A DNA stretch of 64,000 nt from CAYYJS01 sp964472315 (GCA_964472315.1 CAYYJS010000009.1:20415-84414), one strand, 5' to 3'. Shown: positions 27,637-37,245, counted from the stretch's first letter. The notes: a model not told the origin generated them from the sequence alone. Program-made: numbers and translations.

Positions 27637-27663
27637 TGTCAAAGCTTGGGCAATTATGACGTT

Positions 27664-29052
27664 TCACGCGAATAGGTGACGGATCAGGCGGACGTCATCG
27701 TGTGCGGCGGCATATTGCTCCAGTTCCAGGGTGAATCCGGAGCGGCTGAACAGAAGCCATTTGCAGTTGGCAGCAAGTTCCAGGTTGTGTGTGGTGGCGA
27801 CGGCCTGCAGCCTGTTGAGTATCGAGAGCCCGACCTTCTGCATGGACCACTTGCATTCCCCGAGCAGGGACACGCGGTTGTGCATATCGACGCCGGCCAC
27901 GTCGATCTCATAGTGTGCGCCCCACTGGCGGCCAACCTTGATGGCGCCGGTCTCTGGGGCGATTGCCTGTCGGGTGTAGGAGCGACAGAGATCCTCGTAG
28001 CAGACTTGGACATGACGCTCGATCAGAGGCGTCAACTTCCCCTTGATGGCTTCGGTGGCATTGATCTCGAAGAAACTTTCGTAAGGGTAGATACACCCAA
28101 ACCAGAGTCGCAGAAACGGATCGGTAATGGCGTAGAGCCCACGCTTGGACTTCGCCGGATTCCGTTCCAGCACGGGCACGTCACGTGCAACGATCGACAG
28201 GTCGCGGAGTAGCGACAGATAGCGGGTCAGGCCGTTGGCGGGCTGTGCCAGTCTTGCGGCCATCTCCGAGATGCGTGTAGCACCGGAAGCGATGGCCTCG
28301 AGGAGACTCCAACAGACATTGGGCACATCAATCTCGTCATGCAGGAGATAGCGTGCCTCGGCATGGAGAGGCGCCGTCGGATCGAGGATGGCGCCTTGCA
28401 GTGCGGCATCGAAGTCGGGAAAGTCGCGCAGGAGCTCAAGGTAGCGGGGGATTCCGCCGCAGAGGGCATAGCGCTCGACGCAGTTCCGCTCGCTGGGGTC
28501 GCTCACGAACTGCTTCACATACGGATAGGGAAGGGGGCGCAGCAATATCTGCGCAGTGGACCGACCGTAGAGCGGGGAATTGTGCGAGAGCGTCTCACGG
28601 TACATCATGGAAGTGATCGATCCGCAGAGCACTAGCATGAGATTCCCGTTCTTCCAATGTTCGTCCCACCATTTCTGGACATAGGAGGAGAACGCGGGTT
28701 GTGCCTGGCAGAGGTACTGGTACTCGTCAAGGATCACGATCAGCTTCTGGTCCGGCAGTCGAACGCGATCGAGCGCCGCGAACAGATCGTACCAATCGGT
28801 ATACTGGAGTTGCCCCAGCAAGGGTTCGTCAAGACTCGCGCTGACTGCGCGCGCCAGGGCGTTTCGCTGTGACACTTCTGCCGCACGGTCGGCCATGTAG
28901 TAGACACACGGCTTCCCGTGTGAGAACTGGCTCAGCAAGGTGGTTTTTCCAAGCCGTCGCCGCCCGTAGACCACGACAAGCTGGCTGCCGGGGCTGCCAT
29001 ACAGCCTTTCCAGCGTTTCCAGTTCATGCTGCCTGTCGACAAATGTATTCAT
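27664..29052 (-). CDS. AAA ATPase with DUF234-type C-terminal domain
   Basis: 462 residues from ATG 29050-29052. Walker A VVVYGRRRLGKTTLL (~25-39), Walker B KLIVILDEYQYLCQ, sensor LMLVLCGSITSMM. The LLRPLPYPYVKQF and CGGIPRYLELL segments are typical of the archaeal-type ATPase_2 family. The C-terminal DUF234 nuclease-like part has DPFLRLWFGCIYP and EIDVAGVD...LLGECKWS. Same general class as the DUF4143 ATPases but a distinct family; function unknown. Bounded by repeats on both sides. Confidence 0.88.
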   Translation of the reverse strand: MNTFVDRQHELETLERLYGSPGSQLVVVYGRRRLGKTTLLSQFSHGKPCVYYMADRAAEVSQRNALARAVSASLDEPLLGQLQYTDWYDLFAALDRVRLPDQKLIVILDEYQYLCQAQPAFSSYVQKWWDEHWKNGNLMLVLCGSITSMMYRETLSHNSPLYGRSTAQILLRPLPYPYVKQFVSDPSERNCVERYALCGGIPRYLELLRDFPDFDAALQGAILDPTAPLHAEARYLLHDEIDVPNVCWSLLEAIASGATRISEMAARLAQPANGLTRYLSLLRDLSIVARDVPVLERNPAKSKRGLYAITDPFLRLWFGCIYPYESFFEINATEAIKGKLTPLIERHVQVCYEDLCRSYTRQAIAPETGAIKVGRQWGAHYEIDVAGVDMHNRVSLLGECKWSMQKVGLSILNRLQAVATTHNLELAANCKWLLFSRSGFTLELEQYAAAHDDVRLIRHLFA

Positions 29053-29139
29053 CTCGCTGGTATTATATTCCAAAAACGAATATCGCCGTCAAGTGGATAG
29101 GTTGAGAACCGAAAAGGCGCAGTGACGGCTTGACGGTGG

Positions 29140-29515
29140 ACGATTGAAGGAGGGATTGGCCAACGAAACACGCGAAAGACGCGAAAAGGGGATGGGACGG
29201 AAGTTGGACGACGGAAGGCGGGTGTGGGTGCGTGAGTATGTGCGTGTGTGGGGCGGAGGGCGGAGGGAGGGAGTTGGCCCGCGAAACACGCGAAACACAC
29301 GAAAGGGGGAGGAAGAAACTGATGCTCAGGTTGCGTGTTGGTGGCGAGGGCGTTGTAGTGTCGGCTCTGAGCGAAGCGGGAGCCGATCTCAGGGTGGGTT
29401 GGGGGTCGACTTCTCGGCTGCGCCTCGCCTTGGCTCACAGAGCCAACTCTACAACGGGGGAGGGTGGGGGCGTCTTGGCTGCGCCTCGCCTTGGCTCACA
29501 GAGCCAACTCTAGAA
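29140..29515. repeat. Repeat cluster: CGAAACACGCGAAA motifs and two tandem 'CTTGGCTGCGCCTCGCC' copies
   Basis: Fills the 29053-29564 gap. Contains 'AACGAAACACGCGAAAGACGCGAAAAGGGG' (~29161), 'CGAAACACGCGAAACACACGAAAGGGG' (~29281), then two 60-base-spaced copies of the repeat also at 27581 (29406-29455, 29466-29515). No gene seen. Confidence 0.85.
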
Positions 29516-29564
29516 CGGGGGGATGCGGTTTCGCTGACGGGGGATACCATACTGAACCGCCCAA

Positions 29565-30833
29565 TCATGGCGCGTCTGTCTGCAACAGCCACTTCCACGC
29601 AGGCTTCAATGAAATGTTGAAGCCGTGAATATTTTCCTGTCCTTCTTCGTCCCAGGTCAAAATAGTCCCCCGTGTGTGTTTCAGTTCGACTCCCGCTGCG
29701 CACAGGGCCTGTATTTCGCGCTGGCGGGTCTTGCTTTCGGAAAGGTCGTAGCAGACCTGAATGAGTTGATCCGCTTCTCCAGTTTTCCGTAGTAGAAAGT
29801 CGACCTCCTTACCGCCACTCGTCTTGTATGAGTAGAATTCGATACCGCGCCGATAGAGTTCGACTGCCACAAGATTCTCCAGCAGGCGACCGGCGTCGCG
29901 TCCCGTCCGAAACCGAACGGCGTTGATCATGCCGGTATCATAACCGTATATCTTGCGTGGTGCCGTCATGCGCAGCTTTGCTTTTGGCGAATAGCGGGTC
30001 ACTGACATAAAGAGAAATGCCTCCACCAGGTAGGCCACATACTGATCAACCGTGTGCACGCTCCGGAACCCCAGTGCGTTATTCAGACTTGAGCAGGTGT
30101 ATTCGCGGGCAACATTGCCGATCAGCCACTGTCCCACATCGTACAACTTGGCAGCGTCGCGCACGTTATGTCGTTTGACAACATCCTTGAACAGGATGCT
30201 GTCAAATAGGGTCCTAAGGTAGTCGTCTGGAGGGTCGCCGCCCGCGACAATCTCAGGGTAGCCGCCGCATTGCAGGAAATCATCCAGATGTTTCAGCAGC
30301 AGCCCTTGGCGTTCTCTCGCTTCCAGACGGTCGTCGATCTCGAATGCACGTACGGCGAGGTATTCCGAGAACGAAAATGGCAGCAGGCGAAACTCATGAT
30401 AGCGGCCAGTCAGATGCGTAGAAAGTTCGCGACTGAGCAGGTGTGCGTTCGATCCGGTCAAAACTACGTTATAGCCGCGCCGCTGGAGTCGATTTACAAA
30501 TAACTCCCAGCCTTCGGCATTCTGGATTTCATCGAAGAATATCGTCTTCGTTTCTCCGTAGATCTGTACCATGGCGGTCAGCAGGTCATCCAGATTGAGG
30601 GGAGGGCGTAGTCGTTCATCGTCAAAATTGATATACGCGAAATCTGTGTTTCCCACCGCCTTGAGCATTTGCAGGGCGAAGACCGACTTGCCGGCACGAC
30701 GGGGTCCGATAACGACCTTGATCCGCTTGCCGGCCATGTAGGGGACGGCTTCGGCTAGAGAATGCCGGGGGACAAACGGCTGCTTGAGCAGCTCGTCACG
30801 CTCTATTCTGTGGCTGGCAACAACTTCTTTCAT
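29565..30833 (-). CDS. AAA_14/DUF4143 ATPase
   Basis: 422 residues from ATG 30831-30833. Walker A VVIGPRRAGKSVFAL, Walker B KTIFFDEIQNAEGWELFV, sensor NVVLTGSNAHLLSREL, then LTGRYHEFRLLPFSFSEYL. The DUF4143 C-terminus is complete (LLENLVAVELYRRG, YKTSGGKEVDFLLRK). Distant from the copy at 23709-24863 but the same architecture. Flanked by repeats; no partner gene. Confidence 0.9.
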   Translation of the reverse strand: MKEVVASHRIERDELLKQPFVPRHSLAEAVPYMAGKRIKVVIGPRRAGKSVFALQMLKAVGNTDFAYINFDDERLRPPLNLDDLLTAMVQIYGETKTIFFDEIQNAEGWELFVNRLQRRGYNVVLTGSNAHLLSRELSTHLTGRYHEFRLLPFSFSEYLAVRAFEIDDRLEARERQGLLLKHLDDFLQCGGYPEIVAGGDPPDDYLRTLFDSILFKDVVKRHNVRDAAKLYDVGQWLIGNVAREYTCSSLNNALGFRSVHTVDQYVAYLVEAFLFMSVTRYSPKAKLRMTAPRKIYGYDTGMINAVRFRTGRDAGRLLENLVAVELYRRGIEFYSYKTSGGKEVDFLLRKTGEADQLIQVCYDLSESKTRQREIQALCAAGVELKHTRGTILTWDEEGQENIHGFNISLKPAWKWLLQTDAP

Positions 30834-30924
30834 ATCACAGTGCACAATAACTAAGATTGGTGTGCAATACAATGCCTAACATATGCATGTTGCGGTATCG
30901 GATGAAGCGGGGGATGGGATGGAA

Positions 30925-31140
30925 AGGCCAACGAAACACACGAAATAACACGAAAGGGGGAGGGGGCGGAGGACGGAGGCCGGATGTGGGGACGGGTGTG
31001 GGTGCGTGAGTATGTGAGTGTGTGGGGCGGTGGAGCGTGGAGTGTGGGATGGCGGGCGGAGGGAAAAGGTCAGGAGGTCTCTGGTCTGCAGCCCACAGTC
31101 TACGGTCTGTGGTCTCCAGCCGCCACTCTTCAGTCTTCCC
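30925..31140. repeat. Intergenic repeat cluster (CGAAACACACGAAA and GTCTNNNGTCT types)
   Basis: 'AACGAAACACACGAAATAACACGAAAGGGGG' at ~30933 repeats the motif at 29161/29281. 31075-31140 is a degenerate array of GGTCTGCAGNCTACAGTCT units like those at 51370, 55016 and 55925. No gene seen. Confidence 0.8.
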
Positions 31141-33016
31141 CCTGCTCCGCCTCACCGTACTTCTGATCCTGAGCGATGGATTCCCAGAGGAGGGCGGTGA
31201 TTTCGTCTTCCTTGTTCGTCTTGCAGGCGGCGGCGAGGGCGGCGAGGTGCTTACCGAACTTGGGGTAGACACGGGAGGCGAGGGTGCTGCGCAGGCGGTT
31301 AACTTTGGGGATGCCGGTTGGTTCCAGGCTTTCGCCGTAGGTGACGAGCTCTTCGTGCAGCTTCTCGCCGGGGCGGAGGCCGGTGACTTCGATCTTGATG
31401 TCGTCACCCGCCACCATGCCCGACAACTCAATTATGTTGCGCGCCAGATCCATAATCTTGACGGGGGTGCCCATTTCCAGAACGAAGACGTCGTTCCCAC
31501 GCGCCATGGTGCCGGCCTGAAGCACCAACTCGACCGCCTCGGGAATGGTCATAAAGTAGCGCGTCATCTCCGGATGGGTGACCCGCACGGGACCGCCGGC
31601 GGCGATCTGCTTCTCGAAAATCGGGATAACGCTCCCGTTGCTGCCGAGCACGTTCCCGAATCGCACCGAGGCAAACCGTGTCGGGCCATGGCTCATGTGG
31701 GCAACCACCAACTCGCAGAGGCGCTTCGTGGCACCCATCACGCTCGACGGGCGGACCGCCTTATCGGTCGAGATCATGACAAACCGCTCGGTGCCATGCG
31801 CTGCCGCGGTCGCGGCCACGTTATGCGTACCGATGATGTTGTTGCGCACCGCATGCACCGGATGGGCCTGCATCATCGGGACGTGCTTGTAGGCCGCCGC
31901 ATGATAGACGCGTTCCGGGCGGTGCACGGCAAAGACATCTTCGACTTCATTGACGTGCTTCACGTCAGCGAGCGCGGCTGTGATGCGCAGATCCGGGTAG
32001 CGCTCGCTCAGCTCGCGGTGGATCTCGAACAAAGGCGTCTCCGCGACATCGAGCAGGATGAGATGGCCGGGATCAAAGCTGGCGATCTGTCGCGACAGTT
32101 CGGAACCGATCGAGCCGCCAGCGCCCGTGACCAGCACCCGCTTGCCGGTCAGGTCCTGACGTACCGCATTTTTATCGAGCTTGATCGGGTCACGGCCGAG
32201 CAGATCCTCCAGCCTAACCTTGCGGATCTTCTCGACCTCGAACCGACCCGTCATCAGGTCCCGAATGGCGGGCATGATGCGGAAGTTTACATTATGGCCG
32301 GCGCAGCTCTCGACGATGGCCCGTATGAACCGCTTGTCGGCCGCCGAAATGGCAATCAGAACCTCGGTGATCTCGAGGTCGCGAACGAACTTCGCGGCGT
32401 TGGAAATCGGCCCGAGAATCGGCACGCCGTGGATACGCATGTTCCGTTTGAGCGGATCGTCATCGAGGAAGCCAACGACCTGATAGACACCCATGTAATC
32501 CTTCATCAGGGATCGGAGTGCGATATCGCCTGCGTCGCCGGCGCCGATGATCAGCGTGCGCCGGCCGGAGTTGTGACGAATCGCGGGCCGTAATGCTTCA
32601 CGCGACAGGCGAATGGCAAACCGGACACCGCCGAACAGCAGCAGGGTCAGAACGTAATCGATCACGTAGACTGATCGCGGAAACCCATGTCCGTAGAAGA
32701 GGACGATGCCAAGGACAAAGCACAAAGAACTAGTCGTGCAGGCCTTCACGATGCTGACGAGGTCGGACATACCGACATAGCGCCACAGACCGCTCAGGGC
32801 GCTGAAATAGCGAAGCGCCAGGACCTTGAGGACAATGGCCAAGGGTAGAGTCGTGAACCATGTGATTACGTAGCGTTCTGGAATCGGGCCGAAATCGAAC
32901 CTCAAGAAGAATGCCAATGTGTAGGCAATGGCCGCCAATAGAATGTGAGTGCCAAGCACAATGCCATGCCGGTACTGAACTATCTTGTCGTAAAGCACAT
33001 GGAGTCTTGCAGTCAT
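31130..33016 (-). CDS. Membrane nucleotide-sugar 4,6-dehydratase (PglF/WbpM/CapD family)
   Basis: 628 residues. Four N-terminal membrane helices, a first Rossmann-like domain (RTLIIGAGDAGDIAL) and the SDR dehydratase domain (VLVTGAGGSIGSELSRQ). The usual Tyr-XXX-Lys is replaced by the WbpM-type STDKAVRPSSVMGATKR. Makes UDP-4-keto-6-deoxy sugars, the first step to bacillosamine- or QuiNAc-type sugars. With the adjacent DegT aminotransferase this predicts a UDP-4-amino-4,6-dideoxy sugar. SD GAGGA precedes the ATG; the start lies inside repeat copy B. Confidence 0.93.
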   Translation of the reverse strand: MTARLHVLYDKIVQYRHGIVLGTHILLAAIAYTLAFFLRFDFGPIPERYVITWFTTLPLAIVLKVLALRYFSALSGLWRYVGMSDLVSIVKACTTSSLCFVLGIVLFYGHGFPRSVYVIDYVLTLLLFGGVRFAIRLSREALRPAIRHNSGRRTLIIGAGDAGDIALRSLMKDYMGVYQVVGFLDDDPLKRNMRIHGVPILGPISNAAKFVRDLEITEVLIAISAADKRFIRAIVESCAGHNVNFRIMPAIRDLMTGRFEVEKIRKVRLEDLLGRDPIKLDKNAVRQDLTGKRVLVTGAGGSIGSELSRQIASFDPGHLILLDVAETPLFEIHRELSERYPDLRITAALADVKHVNEVEDVFAVHRPERVYHAAAYKHVPMMQAHPVHAVRNNIIGTHNVAATAAAHGTERFVMISTDKAVRPSSVMGATKRLCELVVAHMSHGPTRFASVRFGNVLGSNGSVIPIFEKQIAAGGPVRVTHPEMTRYFMTIPEAVELVLQAGTMARGNDVFVLEMGTPVKIMDLARNIIELSGMVAGDDIKIEVTGLRPGEKLHEELVTYGESLEPTGIPKVNRLRSTLASRVYPKFGKHLAALAAACKTNKEDEITALLWESIAQDQKYGEAEQGED

Positions 33017-33254
33017 GATTTCAGATCCTCATTGCCGCCCACGACCATCGCCTTCGCCGCGGGCCATTGGCGTCGAAAGCGCGCGAGTCCGGATGCCCTA
33101 TAGCCGACAAACAGTAGGCACGGATCTCCGAGACGTGCCCCGGCCGAGGGCCGGCCGCGCGCGGCGCGGCGTACGCCTCGGAGATGCGCACATACGCTCG
33201 ACATGCCAACGATCCAGGTTGGCTCATCACGCACAACATAGCAGGGATCCAGCC
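32951..33254. repeat. 304-bp direct repeat, copy B
   Basis: Copy of 21681-21983, same orientation. It spans the 5' end of the PglF-type gene and its upstream region. Its right end is joined to the duplicated start of the DUF4143 fragment gene (33255-33363), producing a chimeric 108-codon minus-strand frame (33013-33339) I do not regard as a real gene. Confidence 0.9.
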
Positions 33255-33363
33255 GTTCGGACGACTCCCTGAAGAGGTTGTGGATGAGGACTTCGTCCTT
33301 CATGGCTAGTGATTCTGCAGGACGTAGCCTTCTCGTCAATGCTTACTGACCAAACATGGTCAC
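33255..33363. repeat. Second copy of the ~115-bp repeat at 27005-27121
   Basis: Matches the start region of the DUF4143 fragment gene, including ATG (33300-33302, minus strand) and TGACCAAACATGGTCACCGC. The rest of the 33017-33444 interval has no gene. Confidence 0.8.
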
Positions 33364-33444
33364 CGCCAAGACCCCGCCAAGACCGATCCCCCCTGTGTGG
33401 CTGAACTCTGTGCGGCCGCTGCTTCACGTAGTGGCATGCCGCAG

Positions 33445-34584
33445 TCAACCCATTCTCCACTTCACCACACCCGCCACACTTTCCACATCGTCATCCGTCA
33501 CGCTTACCCCGGATGGCAGGCATAAGCCTTTGTCGAACAGTGCCTCGCTCGTTCCATTGCCATAGAATGGCGCATCCGAGAACACCGGTTGTAGATGCAT
33601 GGGCTTCCAGAGGGGGCGCGACTCGATGTGCTCCGCCTCCAGCGCCAGGCGGACATCCTCGCGCGTCTTGCCGGCAACGGCGGGGTCTACGAGAATCGTC
33701 GTCAGCCAGTAATTCGGATCATGCTCAGGTCCTGGCGCCTGCATCACGGTCACGCCGGGAACATGCTCCAGCAGTCGGCCATATAGCGCGTGGATATCCT
33801 GACGTCGACGCACAAAGCGGTCCAATGCCTGCATCTGTCCCCGACCGATTCCGGCGCAGATGTTGCTCATCCGGTAATTGAAGCCGATCTTCGAATGCTG
33901 GTAGTGAGGCGCCGGGTCGCGTGCTTGCGTCGCGTAGAAAATCGCCTGTTTGGCCGCTGCAGCCGACGGGCAGACCAACGCGCCACCGCCCGAGGTTGTG
34001 ATGATCTTGTTGCCGTTGAACGATAGAATACCGAACCGGCCATAGGTGCCGCACTTCTGCGAGCGAAAGGCGGAACCCAGTGCCTCGGCCGCATCTTCCA
34101 CTACCGGGATGTCGTGGCGGGTGGCAATGGCGCAAATCTCGTCCCATTTTGCCGGCATGCCATACAAGTCCACCCCGACGATCGCCGTGGGCGTCTTGCC
34201 CGTCTTGGCGAGGCGGTCAACGATTGCCGCCTCCAGCCACTGTGGGCACATGTTCCAGGTTCCTGGCTCGCTGTCCACGAAGACAGGATGCGCACCCAGA
34301 TAGGCAATCGGATTGGCCGAAGCCGCAAAAGTGAAACTCTGGCAAATTACTTCGTCGCCACGACCCACCCCCAGCAGCAAAAGGGCCAGGTGCAGCGCGG
34401 CGGTGCCGGAAGACAACGCCACGACAGACTTCTCTTCCCCGAGATAAGCGGTCAGATCGTTCTCGAATCCCGTGACATTCGGTCCCAGTGGTACAACCCA
34501 GTTAGTGTCGAAAGCCTCTTGGATGAACGCCATTTCGCCCCCGCCCATGGTGGCGAGCGACAGCCAGACCTGTTTCCTACTCAT
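33445..34584 (-). CDS. DegT/DnrJ/EryC1 PLP-dependent sugar aminotransferase
   Basis: 379 residues. Typical fold: substrate and PLP loop LSSGTAALHLALLLLGVG, VVEDAAEALGS, internal-aldimine Lys in LSFNGNKIITTSGGG (~187), and C-terminal PLWKPMHLQPVF. It should convert the 4-keto sugar from the neighbouring dehydratase to a 4-amino sugar, as PglE does after PglF. The ATG overlaps the stop of a truncated hexapeptide-acyltransferase frame (ATGA), which shows that an acetyltransferase gene once preceded it. Confidence 0.93.
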   Translation of the reverse strand: MSRKQVWLSLATMGGGEMAFIQEAFDTNWVVPLGPNVTGFENDLTAYLGEEKSVVALSSGTAALHLALLLLGVGRGDEVICQSFTFAASANPIAYLGAHPVFVDSEPGTWNMCPQWLEAAIVDRLAKTGKTPTAIVGVDLYGMPAKWDEICAIATRHDIPVVEDAAEALGSAFRSQKCGTYGRFGILSFNGNKIITTSGGGALVCPSAAAAKQAIFYATQARDPAPHYQHSKIGFNYRMSNICAGIGRGQMQALDRFVRRRQDIHALYGRLLEHVPGVTVMQAPGPEHDPNYWLTTILVDPAVAGKTREDVRLALEAEHIESRPLWKPMHLQPVFSDAPFYGNGTSEALFDKGLCLPSGVSVTDDDVESVAGVVKWRMG

Positions 34585-34826
34585 GCTGCCCGATTCCCTT
34601 CACAAAACGGACTGACCCTTGCCGGGACACCATATGCGATGCAGTTGGCCGGGATATCCCTGTTGACAAAGCTGTGCGCGCCGACGAGAGCATTTGTTCG
34701 CCGCCCTCGCCGCCGGTGGTCATGATCTTGTCTTGACAAAACGACTACGCCCCGACATCGCCGATTGTGCCGACGAATTTGCCCTTGTACTTCGCCCCAT
34801 GCGCCTGGGCGCAATCCTCGATCACC
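34581..34826 (-). pseudogene. Composite scar: DegT aminotransferase piece fused to PglD-like acetyltransferase end
   Basis: Reading leftward, 34826-~34700 encodes VIEDCAQAHGAKYKGKFVG then a stop-interrupted segment with the PLP-lysine motif SFCQDKIMTTGGEGG: part of a second DegT aminotransferase. About 34690-34581 encodes the end of a left-handed-helix acyltransferase (HSFVNRDIPANCIAYGVPAR). Both partners are broken and joined. The acyltransferase stop overlaps the intact aminotransferase start, so the original order was acetyltransferase-aminotransferase. Confidence 0.75.
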
Positions 34827-34835
34827 TTGATAGTG

Positions 34836-35849
34836 TTATACTGTTGCAATAGGGGTAACGGGGGAACCGACGGCGCCGGGGAGACGCAAGGGGGGCGCAG
34901 TTAAAAGAAAGCGATTGCGTTGGTTTGCCTGCAACCATTTTGCAAGATCTGCGAGGCACCAGAGTTCGCCAAGATGCACGCCTAGGCGGAAAAGGCAAAG
35001 TTCATGAAGTGGCAGATTTGTCCCGGTTGTGCCGGAGGGAACCTTTTTCCCGATTGCTTCGACTGCGAGATTATCGGAGACGATAGCTGCCACACCGCTA
35101 TCGATAATCCATTGCTGCAAATCGGGATCGAATCCGTCAAGCACGGCGCAGGCTTCGTTGATGGAAAGATCGGGCTTCCCTCTCATAGAACAGATGCGTT
35201 GATCAAGTCCTGTCCAGAGGCAGAGGATATCCCCCGGTTCGACGACAACATCTTGTTCATCCAGCAATTGCTTCAGCGCGGCATATCCAACGTCGACACG
35301 AGGAAAATCGCCGAACCGGCTATGCAGATCAACCAGTACGCCGCGGCCCTGGACGCCATGGAAGGCCATGTGCTCGATGCCGAGTGCATGTGCGCAGGAT
35401 TCGCCATTCTCGTTCTGCAAAAGGTATTCGTCTGCGAAAAATCCATTGTAATATACGGGGCGTAAGATGCCATCACCTTGCGTGTCAAAAAGCGCGCCAC
35501 GATGGGCAAGGCTATCCCATTGGGTGGAGTATTGCGTGTAAAGAATCACCATATCATCGGAACCGATATCGGTGTGACGGGGGTCGAGCCTGTCCCAGCG
35601 ATAATTGAAATAATCTTCGCCATTACGCATGACCGGCTTCAAAACGGGAGGATGGCGTACTTTGTTGATAACCTGCCCGCCGGGATAATCTAACGGAAGA
35701 CTCAAGCAAAAGGTTATGCCATTGCATGCCTCCGCAAGCCCTTGTCTGACTTTGGCAGCATCAATAAGGTTGAGTCTGCCCAATTGATCGTTCTCGCCCC
35801 AGTCCCCCCAAGTAGACCTTGGCGGGCGAATTTTCCATCTTGTGTTCAT
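34836..35849 (-). CDS. Cyclase-family (kynurenine-formamidase-like) metal hydrolase
   Basis: 337 residues, PF04199-type. Family landmarks: opening WGDWGENDQLGRLNLI, the region of the usual HxGTHxDxPxH motif appears as YSTQWDSLAHRG, then GRGVLVDLHSRFG, VEPGDILCLWTG, and the closing LFRLGVHLGELWCLADLAKWL. The motif departure means metal binding may differ. Members hydrolyse or cyclise amides and lactones. The ATG overlaps the stop of the upstream lyase gene by four bases. Last intact gene of the 13-gene operon; its substrate is unknown. Confidence 0.85.
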   Translation of the reverse strand: MNTRWKIRPPRSTWGDWGENDQLGRLNLIDAAKVRQGLAEACNGITFCLSLPLDYPGGQVINKVRHPPVLKPVMRNGEDYFNYRWDRLDPRHTDIGSDDMVILYTQYSTQWDSLAHRGALFDTQGDGILRPVYYNGFFADEYLLQNENGESCAHALGIEHMAFHGVQGRGVLVDLHSRFGDFPRVDVGYAALKQLLDEQDVVVEPGDILCLWTGLDQRICSMRGKPDLSINEACAVLDGFDPDLQQWIIDSGVAAIVSDNLAVEAIGKKVPSGTTGTNLPLHELCLFRLGVHLGELWCLADLAKWLQANQRNRFLLTAPPLRLPGAVGSPVTPIATV

Positions 35850-37210
35850 GCCGTGTCCCCGGAGAATTTTCGCGAGGCCTCCAGCACGGTATCCAACATC
35901 GAGGATGTGATTCCCAGATAGTTTGCCGGGTCGAGCAGGCGGTCGATTTCAGTTTCAGAAAGGTGCTGCATAATCTGAGCGTCGGCCAGTAGGGCGTCCT
36001 TCAGTGTGTGGCCTTGTTCATAGGCATTGCCGGCAGCCCTGTAAATCCAATCGTGTGCGGCTTTCTTGCCAACCTTTGGAGCCAAGCCCATCATGACGGC
36101 TTCTGCCATAACAAGGCCGCCACCGCAGTTCAGGTTGGTACGCATACGATTGGCATCCACAAAGAGATTTTCAAGGATAACGGTCGCATGGCGTAGTGCA
36201 CCGGATGCGAGTATGAAGGCTTCGGGGATTACCATGCGTTCGATCTCGATATGCCCGATCCCGCGTTCATGCTCCTGGATCATGGCAATCCACTGCGATC
36301 CGGCACATTCGCGGAGCTTGTGGGCGCAGGCGATGATCGGTTCGCTGGAAATCGGGTTGCGCTTCTGGGGAAGTGTCGTGCTAGCACCCCTGCCAGGCTC
36401 AAAAGGTTCGCTGACCTCGCCGATTTCCGAACGCATAAGCGTGGACACCTCGGTGGCAATCTTTGCAAGCGTCGCCGTCAGGCTCACTAGAAAGGCAACG
36501 GACTCAGCCCAGGTGTCGCGGGCCGTGTGCCAGGAAATCCTGGGGACTGAGAGCCCGAGCGTTTTCATCATCTCCCGCTGTACATCTGCCCCCTGTTGTC
36601 CGTTAGAAGCAAAGGTGCCGACGGCACCGGAACATTGCCCGACAAGCAATCGCGGGTGGAGTTCCTGCAGGCGCTCCAGATGCCGTAGCCATTCATCGAG
36701 CCAGACGGCGACCTTGTACCCGAATGTGATCGGGGCGGCGACCTGCTTGAAGGTGCGTCCTGCCATGACCGTGTCGCGGTATTTCTCCACCAGGGACGTC
36801 AATGCCGCGCGGATTTGCTGCATACCGGATTCCACGATACGCAAGCCTTCCCGCATTTGCAGTACCATGCCGGTATCCAGGATGTCCTGGGTTGTCGCGC
36901 CAAAATGGAGCCACCGGGCACTTTCCGGCGGGCAAACCTTATTGAGCTGATGCACAAAAGGCAGGATCGCGAAGCCGACCCGGTCAAACTCGGACTTCAT
37001 GGCATCCAGATCAATCGAATCAAGTTGGATGGCGGCGATGTCCTCGGCCGCTGCGGCCGGAATGATGCCGACGTTTGCCTGCGCTTGCGCGAGCGCCACT
37101 TCGGTTTGCAGCCATCCCACAAGCCGCGCTTCATCCGAAAAAACAGTACGCATCGCGTCGGTACCGAACATGTCTCTGTAGTAGGTTGAGTCCAGGGAGG
37201 ATGAGGGCAT
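35846..37210 (-). CDS. PcaB/adenylosuccinate-lyase-like enzyme (fumarase/aspartase superfamily)
   Basis: 454 residues from ATG 37208-37210 (AAGGA at good spacing; an alternative ATG at 37246 overlaps the previous stop). Superfamily regions are intact: SARWLHFGATTQDILDT (region 1), TFKQVAAPITFGYKV (His region), and signature GRGASTTLPQKRNPISS. The opening SLDSTYYRDMFGT matches 3-carboxy-muconate cycloisomerase-like members. Members add or eliminate amines, or cyclise, at fumarate-like units. In this operon it could build or cleave an aspartate/fumarate-derived substituent (inference). Confidence 0.88.
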   Translation of the reverse strand: MPSSSLDSTYYRDMFGTDAMRTVFSDEARLVGWLQTEVALAQAQANVGIIPAAAAEDIAAIQLDSIDLDAMKSEFDRVGFAILPFVHQLNKVCPPESARWLHFGATTQDILDTGMVLQMREGLRIVESGMQQIRAALTSLVEKYRDTVMAGRTFKQVAAPITFGYKVAVWLDEWLRHLERLQELHPRLLVGQCSGAVGTFASNGQQGADVQREMMKTLGLSVPRISWHTARDTWAESVAFLVSLTATLAKIATEVSTLMRSEIGEVSEPFEPGRGASTTLPQKRNPISSEPIIACAHKLRECAGSQWIAMIQEHERGIGHIEIERMVIPEAFILASGALRHATVILENLFVDANRMRTNLNCGGGLVMAEAVMMGLAPKVGKKAAHDWIYRAAGNAYEQGHTLKDALLADAQIMQHLSETEIDRLLDPANYLGITSSMLDTVLEASRKFSGDTA

Positions 37211-37245
37211 TGCGTTCTTTTCCTTGCTGCTCTGATGCTGTATCA

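Noticed and set aside
33013..33339. 108-codon minus-strand gene
   Set aside because: It is a chimera of repeat B and the duplicated start of the DUF4143 fragment; the other copy of each half reads differently.
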